64,000 nt of DNA, from assembly GCF_024494355.1 (NCBI RefSeq), contig NZ_JAKNQY010000006.1:124001-188000 (forward strand), read 5' to 3'. The notes under the pieces are model-generated. The model searched no databases, had not been told where the DNA came from, and saw nothing but the letters and a program-made list of their open reading frames with translations. Both the position numbers and the translations under genes were made by a program. Origin of the DNA: Pseudomonas sp. Q11 (GTDB lineage Bacteria > Pseudomonadota > Gammaproteobacteria > Pseudomonadales > Pseudomonadaceae). Positions 1 to 8,867 of this stretch are shown here, one piece after another (position 1 is the first letter of the stretch; every line of letters begins with the position of its first letter).

Positions 1-79
1 CCACCGTGGGTGACGAGCAGCCGGCCAGAGCCAGGAGCGCAGCGGCGACCAAGGGCAGACCCAGAATCCTGATGTTCAT
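1..79 (-). CDS. Lipoprotein, N-terminal part only
   Basis: The gene runs off the left edge, so only about 26 residues are visible. They begin MNIRILGLPLVAAALLALAG and continue with CSSPTV, a bacterial lipoprotein signal peptide with lipobox LAGC. The start is the ATG whose complement is at 77-79, preceded by a GAGAGG ribosome-binding site. The mature part is outside the window, so the family cannot be named. Export and lipidation are inferred from the signal alone. Confidence 0.7.
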   Translation of the reverse strand, partial: MNIRILGLPLVAAALLALAGCSSPTV

Positions 80-286
80 ATCCGTAACCTCTCAATCAAA
101 AAGACGCAGTTCAGTTGATTAGACCGCGGCATCACTGTGTTGACCGCCATTGGTCTCGCTTGCCGTAGGAAAGTTCATCACCGACTGCAGGATTTCCCTG
201 CTAAATGCAGGTGACCACTCATCTTTTGCAGTTGCCTGGCCCCGCCGCAGCTGATATCTGTACGCATAACCAGTATTCCAGCAGGC
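80..286. other. Divergent intergenic region
   Basis: About 207 bases lie between the leftward lipoprotein gene and the rightward nuclease gene. They must contain both promoters. I see no convincing hairpin, repeat or operator here, and no additional gene. Confidence 0.4.
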
Positions 287-1954
287 ATGGCACCTCTTTC
301 CGTGACAAATAACCCTCTCGACGACCCGTTCTACTACCTGAACAACTTTCAGCAGGTGCTCGCCTGGCTGACGCAGCGTTATGCCGACGTGCTCAGCGCC
401 GAGGAGCAACGTTTCATCGAGCATTTCGCCACTTTGCCTCGTGCGTCCCAGGGGGTGTTGGTGCGCATGGTGATGCGCAAGGGCCTGCGCTTTCGCCATA
501 GCAAGCTGCATTACCCTGAGATCGGTGATATTGGCAGCGCCATCGAACCGCTGTTGGCACAGGGTTGGGTCGAGGAGCAGGCGCCTCTTGGCCTTGTCGA
601 GCTGTTCGAGGTGCTGCTTAAACAGGAAATCATCCTGTGCCTGGGTCACCTGATCGAACAACCCAAGGCGACAAAGGGCCAGTGGTTGGAGTCCTTGCAG
701 GGTCATTTCGATCAACCACAGCCTTTTCGCAGCTGGTGCCCGCAACTCGAAGACCGTCTTTTCAGCCTGACGATCATGGACCTCTGCGACCGGCTGCGGT
801 TGCTGTTTTTCGGCAATCTCTATCAGGACTGGTCAGAGTTCGTGCTGGCGGACCTGGGCATCTTCACCTATGAAACCGTCGAGTTCAGTGCCCAATCCCG
901 TGGTCTGCGCAGCCGCCAGGATGTCGATGCCTGCCTCTTCCTGCACGAATGTCAGCAGCGTTTCGAAGCCGGCGAGCCTCTTGAAGAGATCGTTGCCCAA
1001 ATCCATGCCCTGAACCTGGACAATCCGTGGCTGGAGCGACGCCGGGGCAAGCTGCTGTTCCAGATCGGCCAGCACGGCGAGCGCACCGGTGATTTCACCC
1101 TGGCTTTACGCATCTATCACGATTGCAGCTACCCCGGCGCACGGCTGCGGATGATCCGGGTACTGGAGCGCATCGGCGAGTACGCCCAGGCCCTTGAATG
1201 GGGTGAAGCGGCCGCTAAGGCGCCGCAAAGCGCCGCCGAAACCCAGGCACTGCTCAGGATCCTGCCCCGGCTGCGCCGCAAGCTGGGCAGGCCTCCGGTG
1301 CCGCGAACCATGGCGCGCAAGGTGGAGCGGCTGGACCTGCACCTGCCTCGTGTCGATCCAGCCTTGTCGGTGGAGTATCACGTTCAGGCCCATCTGCACG
1401 ATGAAACCGCGCCGGTGCACTACGTGGAGAACAGCCTGATCAATTCGCTGTTTGGCCTGCTGTGCTGGCCGGTGATTTTTGCCCCGTTGCCGGGGGCGTT
1501 TTTCCACCCGTTCCAGCGCGGGCCGGTGGACCTGCTCAACGAAGACTTTCACGACCGACGCGCCGAGCTGTTCGCCGCCTGTTTCGCGCAACTCGACGAT
1601 GGACGCTACCGGGACACCATTGTCCGTCGTTACACAGAAAAATGGGGGGTGCAGTCGCCTTTCGTATTCTGGGGCGCGCTGTCCGAAGAGCTGCTCAATC
1701 AAGCCCTCGACTGCCTGCCTGCCGAACACCTCAAGCACTGGTTCAGCCGCCTGCTGCTGGATATCAAGGCCAACCGCGCCGGCATGCCGGACCTGATCCA
1801 GTTCTGGCCGCAGCACAAAACCTATCGCATGATCGAAGTCAAAGGCCCCGGCGACCGCCTGCAAGACAATCAATTGCGCTGGCTGGAGTTCTGTCATGAA
1901 CACCAGATGCCGATCGCCGTCTGTTATGTGCAGTGGGCGGAGCAGGGCGCATGA
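287..1954 (+). CDS. FAN1-like VRR-NUC domain nuclease
   Basis: This 555-residue protein resembles bacterial FAN1, a structure-specific nuclease that in the studied homologues cuts 5' flaps and branched or cross-linked DNA. The last ~80 residues form the VRR-NUC fold: MPDLIQFW, then IEVKGPGD and a DNQLRW helix, giving the PD..ExK metal-binding core. The N-terminal part, starting at DPFYYLNNF, is the typical bacterial FAN1 SAP/TPR-like region. The next gene starts in its stop codon (ATGA overlap), so nuclease and helicase are translationally coupled. The start is uncertain: an in-frame GTG at 302 would remove only five residues, and neither start has a strong ribosome-binding site. Family call is firm; the biological substrate is inference. 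Confidence 0.9.
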   Translation: MAPLSVTNNPLDDPFYYLNNFQQVLAWLTQRYADVLSAEEQRFIEHFATLPRASQGVLVRMVMRKGLRFRHSKLHYPEIGDIGSAIEPLLAQGWVEEQAPLGLVELFEVLLKQEIILCLGHLIEQPKATKGQWLESLQGHFDQPQPFRSWCPQLEDRLFSLTIMDLCDRLRLLFFGNLYQDWSEFVLADLGIFTYETVEFSAQSRGLRSRQDVDACLFLHECQQRFEAGEPLEEIVAQIHALNLDNPWLERRRGKLLFQIGQHGERTGDFTLALRIYHDCSYPGARLRMIRVLERIGEYAQALEWGEAAAKAPQSAAETQALLRILPRLRRKLGRPPVPRTMARKVERLDLHLPRVDPALSVEYHVQAHLHDETAPVHYVENSLINSLFGLLCWPVIFAPLPGAFFHPFQRGPVDLLNEDFHDRRAELFAACFAQLDDGRYRDTIVRRYTEKWGVQSPFVFWGALSEELLNQALDCLPAEHLKHWFSRLLLDIKANRAGMPDLIQFWPQHKTYRMIEVKGPGDRLQDNQLRWLEFCHEHQMPIAVCYVQWAEQGA

Positions 1955-4272
1955 CCTTGGAACCGGGCTACAGCATCGCCGTTCGCGCGCTGTGCGAGTT
2001 CACCGCCAAGACCGGCGACCTGGACCTGCGCTTTACGCCGTCGCCCACGGCCATGGAAGGGATCGTCGGCCATCGCACCGTGGCCGCGCGGCGTAGCGAG
2101 GGTTACCAGGCCGAAGTTAGCCTGGAGGGCCGCTACCAGACGCTCAAGATCAAAGGCCGGGCCGATGGCTACGACCCGGCCTGCAACCGTATCGAAGAAG
2201 TGAAGACCTACCGGGGCGACCTGGACAAGCAACCGGCCAATCATCGCCAGTTGCATTGGGCCCAGGCGAAAATCTACGGCTGGCTGATGTGCCAGAAGTT
2301 GCAACTGCCGCGGATCGACGTGGCGCTGGTCTACTTCGACATCGTCAGCGAAAAGGAAACCTGCCTCACCCAAAGCTTCGAAGCGACGCAGCTTGAGATT
2401 TTCTTTGAACAACAGTGCGCGCTGTTCCTCGCCTGGGCCGAACAGGAAATGGCTCACCGACAGGCGCGCAACCTGGGGGCTCAGACGCTGGCATTTCCCC
2501 ACGTCGGCTTCAGGACCGGGCAACGACACCTGGCTGAGTCGGTGTTCAAGGCCGTCAGCACCGGCCGCTGCCTGATGGCCCAGGCGCCCACCGGCATTGG
2601 CAAAACCGTTGGCACCTTGTTCCCGATGCTCAAGGCGCTGGCGCCACAGCGACTGGACAAGGTGTTCTTCCTTACGGCCAAGACCCCAGGGCGCAAACTG
2701 GCGCTGGATGCGGCCCGGGTGATCACCCAAAGTGCACCGTCGATGCCGTTGCGGGTGCTGGAGATGATCGCCCGGGACAAAGCCTGCGAGCATCCGGACA
2801 AAGCTTGCCATGGCGAAGCCTGCCCGTTGGCCCGCGGGTTCTATGATCGGCTGCCGCGCGCCCGCGCGGCGGCGAGCCAGGTCACGCTGCTCGATCAGGC
2901 GGCGTTGCGCGATGTTGCCTTGGCCCATGATATCTGCCCGTACTACCTGAGCCAGGAGATGGCCCGCTGGGCAGACGTGGTGGTCGCTGACTACAACTAT
3001 TACTTTGACTTCAGTGCCTTGCTCTTCGGCCTTGCCCAGGCCAATGGCTGGACCGTCGCGACCCTGGTGGATGAAGCCCACAATCTGGTGGAACGGGGCC
3101 GGCAGATGTACAGCGCGACCCTCGATCAATCCAACCTGGCAGTGGTGCGCAAAACCGCTCCCGAAGCGCTGAAGAAAGCCTTGCAACGAGTCAGCCGCCA
3201 GTGGAACGCGCTGCATGAGTCGCAGATCGCGGTCTATCAGGCCTATGAAAAACCACCGGATAAATTGCTCCAGGCTCTGTCGCTGTGTACCACGGCTATC
3301 AGCGATTATCTCAATGACCATCCCCAGGGCCTGGATAGCGGTTTACAGGCGTTTTACTTCGATGCCTTGCAGTTTGCCCGTGTGGCGGAAGCCTTCGATG
3401 AGCATTTTCTGTTCGACATACACAAGCGCGAATATGGGCGCCAACGAAGCGCATCGACCCTGTGCCTGCGCAATGTAGTGCCGGCCGCTTTCCTGCGACC
3501 CAGGCTGACGGCGGCCCGTAGCAGCGTGCTGTTTTCCGCCACCCTGAGCCCCCGCAATTACTACAGCGACCTGTTGGGGACCCCGGCCGACACCGTATGG
3601 ATCGATGTGGAATCGCCATTCCAGGCGCAACAGCTCGATGTACAGATTGTCAGCCGGATCTCCACCCGGTTTGCCCATCGCCATGCGTCCCTGGAACCTA
3701 TCGTCGCGTTGATGGCTCGCCAGTTCAGCGAGCGTCCGGGCAATTACCTGGCCTTCTTCAGCAGTTTTGATTACTTGCAACAAGTGGCCGGACTGTTTGC
3801 CGAGCGCCACCCGCAGATTGCCACCTGGTCACAATCACGCGGCATGGGCGAAGCGCCCCGGCAGGCGTTCCTTGAGCGATTCATGGAACACAGCCAGGGC
3901 ATCGGGTTCGCGGTGTTGGGCGGCGCGTTCGGGGAGGGCATTGATTTACCGGGCTCCCGCCTGATCGGTGCGTTCATCGCAACCCTGGGGCTGGCGCAGT
4001 TCAACCCGGTCAACGAGCAGATGAAGCAGCGCATGGCGGCTATTTTTGGCGACGGTTACGACTACACCTATCTGTACCCCGGTCTGCAAAAAGTGGTGCA
4101 GGCTGCTGGCCGTGTCATCCGAACGCAGCAGGATCGTGGGGTGGTGATGTTGATCGACGATCGATTTGCTGAGGCGAGGGTGCAGCACTTGTTGCCGCGC
4201 TGGTGGTCAGTTAGTCAAGAGCGGCACAACTGCTGTGGGAGTGAGCTTGCTCCCACAGAGGATCTGTGGTGA
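1951..4272 (+). CDS. XPD/DinG-like Fe-S DNA helicase with N-terminal PD-(D/E)XK-like domain
   Basis: The 773-residue protein is a superfamily 2 helicase of the XPD/DinG type. Walker A (APTGIGKT) lies near residue 212 and the DEAH box (VDEAHN) near 374. Between them a cysteine set (C-x6-C-x4-C near 279-291 and one more in ICPYY near 329) matches the Fe-S cluster of XPD-family helicases. The first ~190 residues carry IKGRADGYD and IEEVKTYRG, a PD-(D/E)XK nuclease-like core. The ATG at 1951 overlaps the nuclease stop codon and is preferred to an upstream GTG. The extreme C-terminus is encoded by a REP-like hairpin (4233-4258), so it is probably a recent extension. Role in repair of branched DNA with the upstream FAN1 protein is inferred. 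Confidence 0.9.
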   Translation: MTLEPGYSIAVRALCEFTAKTGDLDLRFTPSPTAMEGIVGHRTVAARRSEGYQAEVSLEGRYQTLKIKGRADGYDPACNRIEEVKTYRGDLDKQPANHRQLHWAQAKIYGWLMCQKLQLPRIDVALVYFDIVSEKETCLTQSFEATQLEIFFEQQCALFLAWAEQEMAHRQARNLGAQTLAFPHVGFRTGQRHLAESVFKAVSTGRCLMAQAPTGIGKTVGTLFPMLKALAPQRLDKVFFLTAKTPGRKLALDAARVITQSAPSMPLRVLEMIARDKACEHPDKACHGEACPLARGFYDRLPRARAAASQVTLLDQAALRDVALAHDICPYYLSQEMARWADVVVADYNYYFDFSALLFGLAQANGWTVATLVDEAHNLVERGRQMYSATLDQSNLAVVRKTAPEALKKALQRVSRQWNALHESQIAVYQAYEKPPDKLLQALSLCTTAISDYLNDHPQGLDSGLQAFYFDALQFARVAEAFDEHFLFDIHKREYGRQRSASTLCLRNVVPAAFLRPRLTAARSSVLFSATLSPRNYYSDLLGTPADTVWIDVESPFQAQQLDVQIVSRISTRFAHRHASLEPIVALMARQFSERPGNYLAFFSSFDYLQQVAGLFAERHPQIATWSQSRGMGEAPRQAFLERFMEHSQGIGFAVLGGAFGEGIDLPGSRLIGAFIATLGLAQFNPVNEQMKQRMAAIFGDGYDYTYLYPGLQKVVQAAGRVIRTQQDRGVVMLIDDRFAEARVQHLLPRWWSVSQERHNCCGSELAPTEDLW
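4233..4258. repeat. REP-like hairpin inside the helicase C-terminus
   Basis: The sequence is CTGTGGGAG, then TGAGCTTG, then CTCCCACAG, a perfect 9-bp stem of the 'gtgggagc..gcttgctcccac' class scattered through Pseudomonas genomes. It lies within the last codons of the helicase gene and supplies its last residues. It could also act as a weak terminator, but no T-tract follows. Confidence 0.7.
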
Positions 4273-4325
4273 ATCTCATATCGCGAACAAGCTGCTGATT
4301 CCCACGGATTTAATCACTATTTCCG

Positions 4326-6314
4326 ATGCCGCACTTGCTCCATACTTCGCAAAAAATCCTTCTGGATGCCTTGGCCAAAAAAATGCTTGAAGACGCCCCC
4401 AAGACCGCACTCATCAACCAGGAACAGCGTTTTCGCCTGCTCATCGACGCCGTGGTCGACTACGCCATCTACATGACCGACCCGTCGGGCATCATCACCA
4501 GTTGGAACTCCGGCGCCCGGCGTTTCAAAGGCTACGAGGAGTCCGAGATTCTCGGCCAGCACTTCTCACGCTTCTACACCGATCAGGATCGCGCAGACGG
4601 TCTTCCGCAACGGGCGCTGGACACGGCCTTGCACGAGGGCCGTTTCGAAGGTGAGGGCTGGCGGGTGCGCAAGGACGGAACGCTGTTCTGGTCCCATGTC
4701 GTTATTGACCCGATCATCGATAGCCAAAGCGGCGACTTGCTCGGCTTTGCCAAGATCACCCGCGACCTGACCGATCGCAAGATGGCCGAGGAAACCCTCA
4801 AGCAAAGTGAGCAGCAGTTTCGCCTGCTGGTACAAAGTGTCACCGATTATGCCATCTACATGCTCAACCCTGACGGCCAGGTGACCAACTGGAACCTGGG
4901 CGCGCAACGGATCAAGGGCTATCTTCCGACGGAAGCCATCGGCCGGCATTTTTCGATGTTCTACACCCCCGAGGACCGCGAGGCCGGTGAGCCACAGCGC
5001 GCCTTGAGCATCGCCGCCAGTGAAGGGCGCTTCGAAAAAAGGGGCTGGCGATTACGCAAGGATGGCACGCGGTTCATGGCTCATGTGGTCATTGACGCAA
5101 TCCGCAGCGACACGGGGACGCTTCTGGGTTTTGCCAAAATCACCCGCGACATCACCGATGCCACCCGCGCGCAGCAAGCCTTGGAGCAGGCTCGTGAAGC
5201 GCTGTTCCAGTCCCAAAAACTGCAAGCCATCGGCCAGCTCACCGGTGGTATCGCCCATGACTTCAATAATCTGCTGACGGTAATCCTCGGCAACCTGGAA
5301 ATCGTGCGCAAGCGCATGCCCGGCGATCCGAAACTCACCCAATTGCTGGATAACGCCACCCAGGGCGCGCTTCGCGGTGTTTCGCTGACGCAACGAATGC
5401 TGGCGTTCGCCCGCAGGCAGAAACTGACCTCTGAATCGGTGGAGCTATCCACGCTGGTACAGGGCATCAGTGGTTTGTTGCAAAGCTCCATTGGCCCGTC
5501 GATACACATCCAGACCGACTTTGCTCAAGCGCTTTCACCGGTGCTGGCCGATGTCAACCAACTGGAACTGGCCATCCTGAACCTGGCGACCAACGCTCGG
5601 GATGCCATGCCGCATGGGGGGCGGATACTCATCACTGCCCAGGAGCGCTCAGGCACCGAGGCAGGAAAGGACACACCGATGGCGCCAAGGCGATACATTT
5701 GCCTGTCCGTCACCGACGAGGGCGAGGGCATGGACGAAGCGACGCTGGCGTCGGCCGTGGAGCCGTTTTTCACCACCAAAGGCGTAGGCAAGGGCACGGG
5801 CCTGGGTCTGTCCATGGTGCACGGGTTGGCCGAGCAACTGGGCGGCCGCCTGATGCTCAAGAGCCGCATAGGCGAGGGCACTACCGCTGAGCTGTGGTTG
5901 CCGGTGGCTGACGATTCGGCGCCAGACAAGGCCCCGCCTCAGACCACGACGACACAGCCGGTGAACGAGCTACGGGTGCTGGTAGTGGACGATGACAGCC
6001 TGGTGCTGACCAGCACCCGGCTGCTGATCGAAGACCTGGGCCACCGCGTGTTTTGCGCCCCATCAGCGGCTCAGGCGCTGCGAATGTATGAACTCAATCC
6101 GGACATCGATCTGGTGATCACCGACATGGCCATGCCGCAGATGGACGGTGCGCAGTTGGCGAAACTGCTGCGTGACCGTCAACCGAATCTGCCCATCATC
6201 CTGGCCACCGGCTACGCCGAACGGTTGGAAGGATTCGCCACGCAACTGCCGCGGCTGACCAAACCGTTCAAGCAGATCGACCTGGTGCAGGTCATTGCCC
6301 AGACGATGAAATAG
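4326..6314 (+). CDS. Soluble PAS-PAS hybrid histidine kinase with C-terminal receiver
   Basis: The 662-residue protein has no membrane segment. Two similar PAS domains (about residues 35-150 and 160-280) each begin QxFRLLxxxVxDYAIYM and end FAKITRD. They are followed by a HisKA dimerisation helix with the phospho-acceptor His311 in GGIAHDFNNLL. Next is a HATPase domain with N, G1 (DEGEGMDEA) and G2 (GKGTGLGLSMV) boxes. A receiver domain follows, with Asp600 in VITDMAMPQMDG and Lys in LTKPFK. It is probably a cytoplasmic sensor; the ligand of the PAS pair is unknown. No response regulator gene is adjacent, so its partner is elsewhere or the attached receiver acts alone. An internal ATG at 4383 is a possible later start. 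Confidence 0.9.
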   Translation: MPHLLHTSQKILLDALAKKMLEDAPKTALINQEQRFRLLIDAVVDYAIYMTDPSGIITSWNSGARRFKGYEESEILGQHFSRFYTDQDRADGLPQRALDTALHEGRFEGEGWRVRKDGTLFWSHVVIDPIIDSQSGDLLGFAKITRDLTDRKMAEETLKQSEQQFRLLVQSVTDYAIYMLNPDGQVTNWNLGAQRIKGYLPTEAIGRHFSMFYTPEDREAGEPQRALSIAASEGRFEKRGWRLRKDGTRFMAHVVIDAIRSDTGTLLGFAKITRDITDATRAQQALEQAREALFQSQKLQAIGQLTGGIAHDFNNLLTVILGNLEIVRKRMPGDPKLTQLLDNATQGALRGVSLTQRMLAFARRQKLTSESVELSTLVQGISGLLQSSIGPSIHIQTDFAQALSPVLADVNQLELAILNLATNARDAMPHGGRILITAQERSGTEAGKDTPMAPRRYICLSVTDEGEGMDEATLASAVEPFFTTKGVGKGTGLGLSMVHGLAEQLGGRLMLKSRIGEGTTAELWLPVADDSAPDKAPPQTTTTQPVNELRVLVVDDDSLVLTSTRLLIEDLGHRVFCAPSAAQALRMYELNPDIDLVITDMAMPQMDGAQLAKLLRDRQPNLPIILATGYAERLEGFATQLPRLTKPFKQIDLVQVIAQTMK

Positions 6315-6340
6315 ACCCCACACCTGGGCCTGCCGCAGGT

Positions 6341-6571
6341 TCATTGAGTATTTTTCTTGAACCCTCGCAAGTTCATCGCACACAGGCAGAACTGCAGCAC
6401 GATCAACGCATAGGCGTCCGAGTGCAGCCCCCAGACGACCCACAGGATATTGCTCGCAATAAAACAACTGAACCCGGCTACCCGCCGCCGAGCTTGGCGC
6501 GAACCGATCAGCCACGCGGCCAGAACCGTCACTACCATCGCTGGCCATTGCACCCACCCAAGATAGTCCAC
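6341..6571 (-). CDS. Small inner-membrane protein, unknown function
   Basis: The 76-residue protein starts at a GTG (complement at 6569-6571) with a strong GAGGAGGG ribosome-binding site, so a longer reading of the frame is unlikely. Hydrophobic stretches (WPAMVVTVLAAWLIG; FSCFIASNILWVVWGL; ALIVLQFCLCAM) predict three short membrane helices, with an RQARRR basic loop between the first two. It is convergent with the hybrid kinase gene. I recognise no named family; the layout is reminiscent of small PQ-loop-like or transporter-fragment proteins, but this is a guess. Confidence 0.65.
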   Translation of the reverse strand: MDYLGWVQWPAMVVTVLAAWLIGSRQARRRVAGFSCFIASNILWVVWGLHSDAYALIVLQFCLCAMNLRGFKKNTQ

Positions 6572-6724
6572 AGATCCCTCCTCATGCTTTTGGTGATTTA
6601 GAGACCCCGACACTTGAAAAGCGTTTCGTGAACGCAAAGGTTGCCTCTGGTCCATCGGCTTGAACTTGCCTGTCGGCCATTTCCTCTAATGAGTCCAACC
6701 CACACCCGAGGCGCAGCCTGCGCA

Positions 6725-7261
6725 ATGCCCAGAATACTCACCAGTCAGACGCCGGATGAAGAACTGACGGAACACAATGCCAAGCTGTTCGGCTCGCCCA
6801 AGGAACGCCTGGATTTTTATCGCCGGGAGATCCAGTATGAAACCAGCATCCTGGCCAATCGGACCGATGCGTACCTGGCCGCCCAGTCTTTCCTGGTGAT
6901 CGCCTTTGCCTCATGCATGGCCAACCTGAATCCGGAGTGGGGCAAGTTGTTCACCTTGATCGTGCCGCCGTTCCTGGCTCTGCTGGGTTTCTTGAGCTCG
7001 CTCAACGCCTGGCCGGGGATTCGCGCGGCTTACCAGATCATCGACCATTGGCACTTCAAGCAAAGCGAGTTGCTGCGCGCAGAGCCGTTAATGGGCCTGG
7101 CCTACGACGAATCCCCACTGTTCAGCGAGCAGGAATCGACCCACAAGGGTTATCGCAAGTCGTTGCTGTTTTCGGTGCGTACGCCATGGATCTTTGCCAC
7201 GTTCTGGGTGTTGCTGGGGGTGTACTCGGTTTATATCCAGGTGAGTGATCCAGGGGGCTGA
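6725..7261 (+). CDS. Membrane protein of unknown function
   Basis: The ~178-residue protein has an acidic N-terminus, a conserved-looking FGSPKERLDFYRREIQYE segment, two adjacent hydrophobic helices (SFLVIAFASCMAN; LFTLIVPPFLALLGFL) and a final one (IFATFWVLLGVYSVYI). I do not recognise a functional family. The ATG at 6725 is my choice, but one at 6689 in the same frame is possible because neither has a clear ribosome-binding site. A terminator-like hairpin overlaps its stop codon. It faces the antiporter gene tail to tail. Confidence 0.6.
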   Translation: MPRILTSQTPDEELTEHNAKLFGSPKERLDFYRREIQYETSILANRTDAYLAAQSFLVIAFASCMANLNPEWGKLFTLIVPPFLALLGFLSSLNAWPGIRAAYQIIDHWHFKQSELLRAEPLMGLAYDESPLFSEQESTHKGYRKSLLFSVRTPWIFATFWVLLGVYSVYIQVSDPGG

Positions 7262-7280
7262 GGGCTCAGCTCGATTTTTT
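7257..7280 (+). terminator. Likely rho-independent terminator
   Basis: GCTGAG-GG-CTCAGC forms a compact GC-rich hairpin (or a 5-bp stem with a 4-base loop) and is followed by six T residues at 7275-7280. It overlaps the stop codon of the upstream + strand gene and ends that transcript before the convergent antiporter gene. Confidence 0.45.
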
Positions 7281-8603
7281 GTGGCGCTCATACCAGGCCA
7301 GTATGGGTTGGGTACTCAAGCCATGGACCAAAATACTCAGGGCCACCACCGACAGCGTGATATTGATACATAGCCGCACCATCTCTGGCTGTAAATCATG
7401 GTTTACGGCATAGAACAGATAAAACAGACTGCCGATGCCGCGTATGCCGAACCAGCCAATCAGCAGCCGTTGTGGCCTGTCCAGCAGCCGCCCCCAAGGC
7501 ATCATCAACAGGCTCAACGGACGAATCACGGCAAACAGCAGGCCGCCAATGACCAGCGCCCGCCAGTCCCAGTGAGTGGCAAGTACCACGCCCAATAGCG
7601 TCACCAAAAATACTTCCATGGAGCGCTCCACCAGACTGCCGAAGGCGAGCATGTCGCTCATCATGACTCCCGCGGCCACCTGACCATCCTCCAGAGACTC
7701 GGCGTCACCCCGAACCGCGTCCCGGGGGGTGACAGCTTCATGCCCCACGACCGGTTGCACCAGGTGTTCTGCCGGAAGTGAGTGTTCATCCGTCGATTGC
7801 ACCTCGGCCTGGCGCAGGCCCAGGCCGGCGGCGAACACCGAAAGAAAGCCATAACCCTGGAGGGCTTCGGCCACGACGTAGGCCAGGGCAATCAGCGCCA
7901 GGGCCAGGTAATCGTTGGGCGAGAGCGTGCTGTCGGCGTTCTTGATGCGCATCGACAGGGTCAACCAGCCGATACCCCGGCCCATCCAGTAACCGGTGAG
8001 CAAACCGACCGGCACCGCCCACAACACATCCTGCAGCATCCAGTCACCGAGAAAGCCAAGGTCGTCCTCGCGTAGCAACAACAAGCCCAGGATCACAAAA
8101 GGGAAGGCCGTGCCGTCGTTCAAACCGGCTTCCCCCGACAGGCCAAACCGCACTTGATCATCATCCCGGGCATCGTTGACCTGCACCAGCGCCGCGAGCA
8201 CCGGATCAGTGGGCGCCAGGATCGCACCGATCAACAACGAAACACCCCAACCGAGACCAAACAGGTAATGCAGCGTCAGCGTCAGGCCCGCGATGGTCAG
8301 GATCATCACTGGGCCGGCCAGCGTGTAGGCCACCCGCCAGCTTCGGTGCTTGAGGGGCAAGCGAAGCTTGAGGCCGCTGACGAACAGCGAAAACACCACC
8401 GCGATTTCCGTCAGGTGCTCCATCCAGGCCGAGGAATCGGCAATGTCCAGCCTCAATAGCTCCAGGCCCGCCGGCCCGATAGCAACGCCCAAGCCCAGGC
8501 ATATCGCCGAGGTGGTCACCGGCATCCAGCGCAGGTAGGAGGAGGTCAGGGCCAAGGTCAGCAACACGGCGCCGAGCACCGCTACCCATACCGTGAAAAT
8601 CAT
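7266..8603 (-). CDS. CPA1-type cation:proton antiporter (NhaP-like)
   Basis: The 445-residue inner-membrane protein should exchange Na+ or K+ for H+. It shows the CPA1 signatures: LAPTDPVLA in the discontinuous helix, GLNDGTAFPF with the ion-binding ND pair, and WFGIRGIGSLFYL near the end. About a dozen hydrophobic helices are visible. A hydrophilic insertion of ~50 residues (from QSTDEHSLP to QVAAG) separates two helices in the second half. The start is the ATG complementing 8601-8603 with an AAGGAGC ribosome-binding site; a frame extending further upstream is ignored. Four tandem 13-bp repeats lie just upstream. The transported ion cannot be read from the sequence. Confidence 0.88.
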   Translation of the reverse strand: MIFTVWVAVLGAVLLTLALTSSYLRWMPVTTSAICLGLGVAIGPAGLELLRLDIADSSAWMEHLTEIAVVFSLFVSGLKLRLPLKHRSWRVAYTLAGPVMILTIAGLTLTLHYLFGLGWGVSLLIGAILAPTDPVLAALVQVNDARDDDQVRFGLSGEAGLNDGTAFPFVILGLLLLREDDLGFLGDWMLQDVLWAVPVGLLTGYWMGRGIGWLTLSMRIKNADSTLSPNDYLALALIALAYVVAEALQGYGFLSVFAAGLGLRQAEVQSTDEHSLPAEHLVQPVVGHEAVTPRDAVRGDAESLEDGQVAAGVMMSDMLAFGSLVERSMEVFLVTLLGVVLATHWDWRALVIGGLLFAVIRPLSLLMMPWGRLLDRPQRLLIGWFGIRGIGSLFYLFYAVNHDLQPEMVRLCINITLSVVALSILVHGLSTQPILAWYERHKKSS

Positions 8604-8615
8604 TGTTGCTCCTTG

Positions 8616-8667
8616 GGTAGCCTCGAGGGATAGCTTTGAGAAATAGCTTCTAGAGATAGCCCCGAGG
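8616..8667. repeat. Four tandem 13-bp repeats in the antiporter leader
   Basis: The units GGTAGCCTCGAGG, GATAGCTTTGAGA, AATAGCTTCTAGA and GATAGCCCCGAGG follow one another without spacing. The consensus is RRTAGCYYYKAGR. They end only a few bases from the antiporter ribosome-binding site, in the 264-bp divergent region between the antiporter and the iron-oxidase operon. They may be binding sites or leader structure; no more than that can be said. Confidence 0.6.
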
Positions 8668-8867
8668 TGAAACAGACACCGTGAAGCCAGTATCCGGCTC
8701 CTGTCACTCATTCGAGGGCCGCAACCAAGCGTGGGTTCCCGTCGAAGCGCAACGGCTCCGTTTATCCGGCAGCCTTTCAACTCAAGGGAATTTTTCGTCG
8801 TTTCCGGTGCTCTGCAAAATTAGAGACGTGCTGATTCAGCGTCCTGCCGAGAACCCAAGAGGCCCTT

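Noticed and set aside
1924..3321. Open frame of 465 codons on the - strand
   Set aside because: It is antisense to the Fe-S helicase and has no domain-like features; shadow of GC-rich codon use.
6315..6340. ACCTG..CAGGT hairpin between convergent genes
   Set aside because: Only five base pairs with no T-tract; not a convincing terminator.
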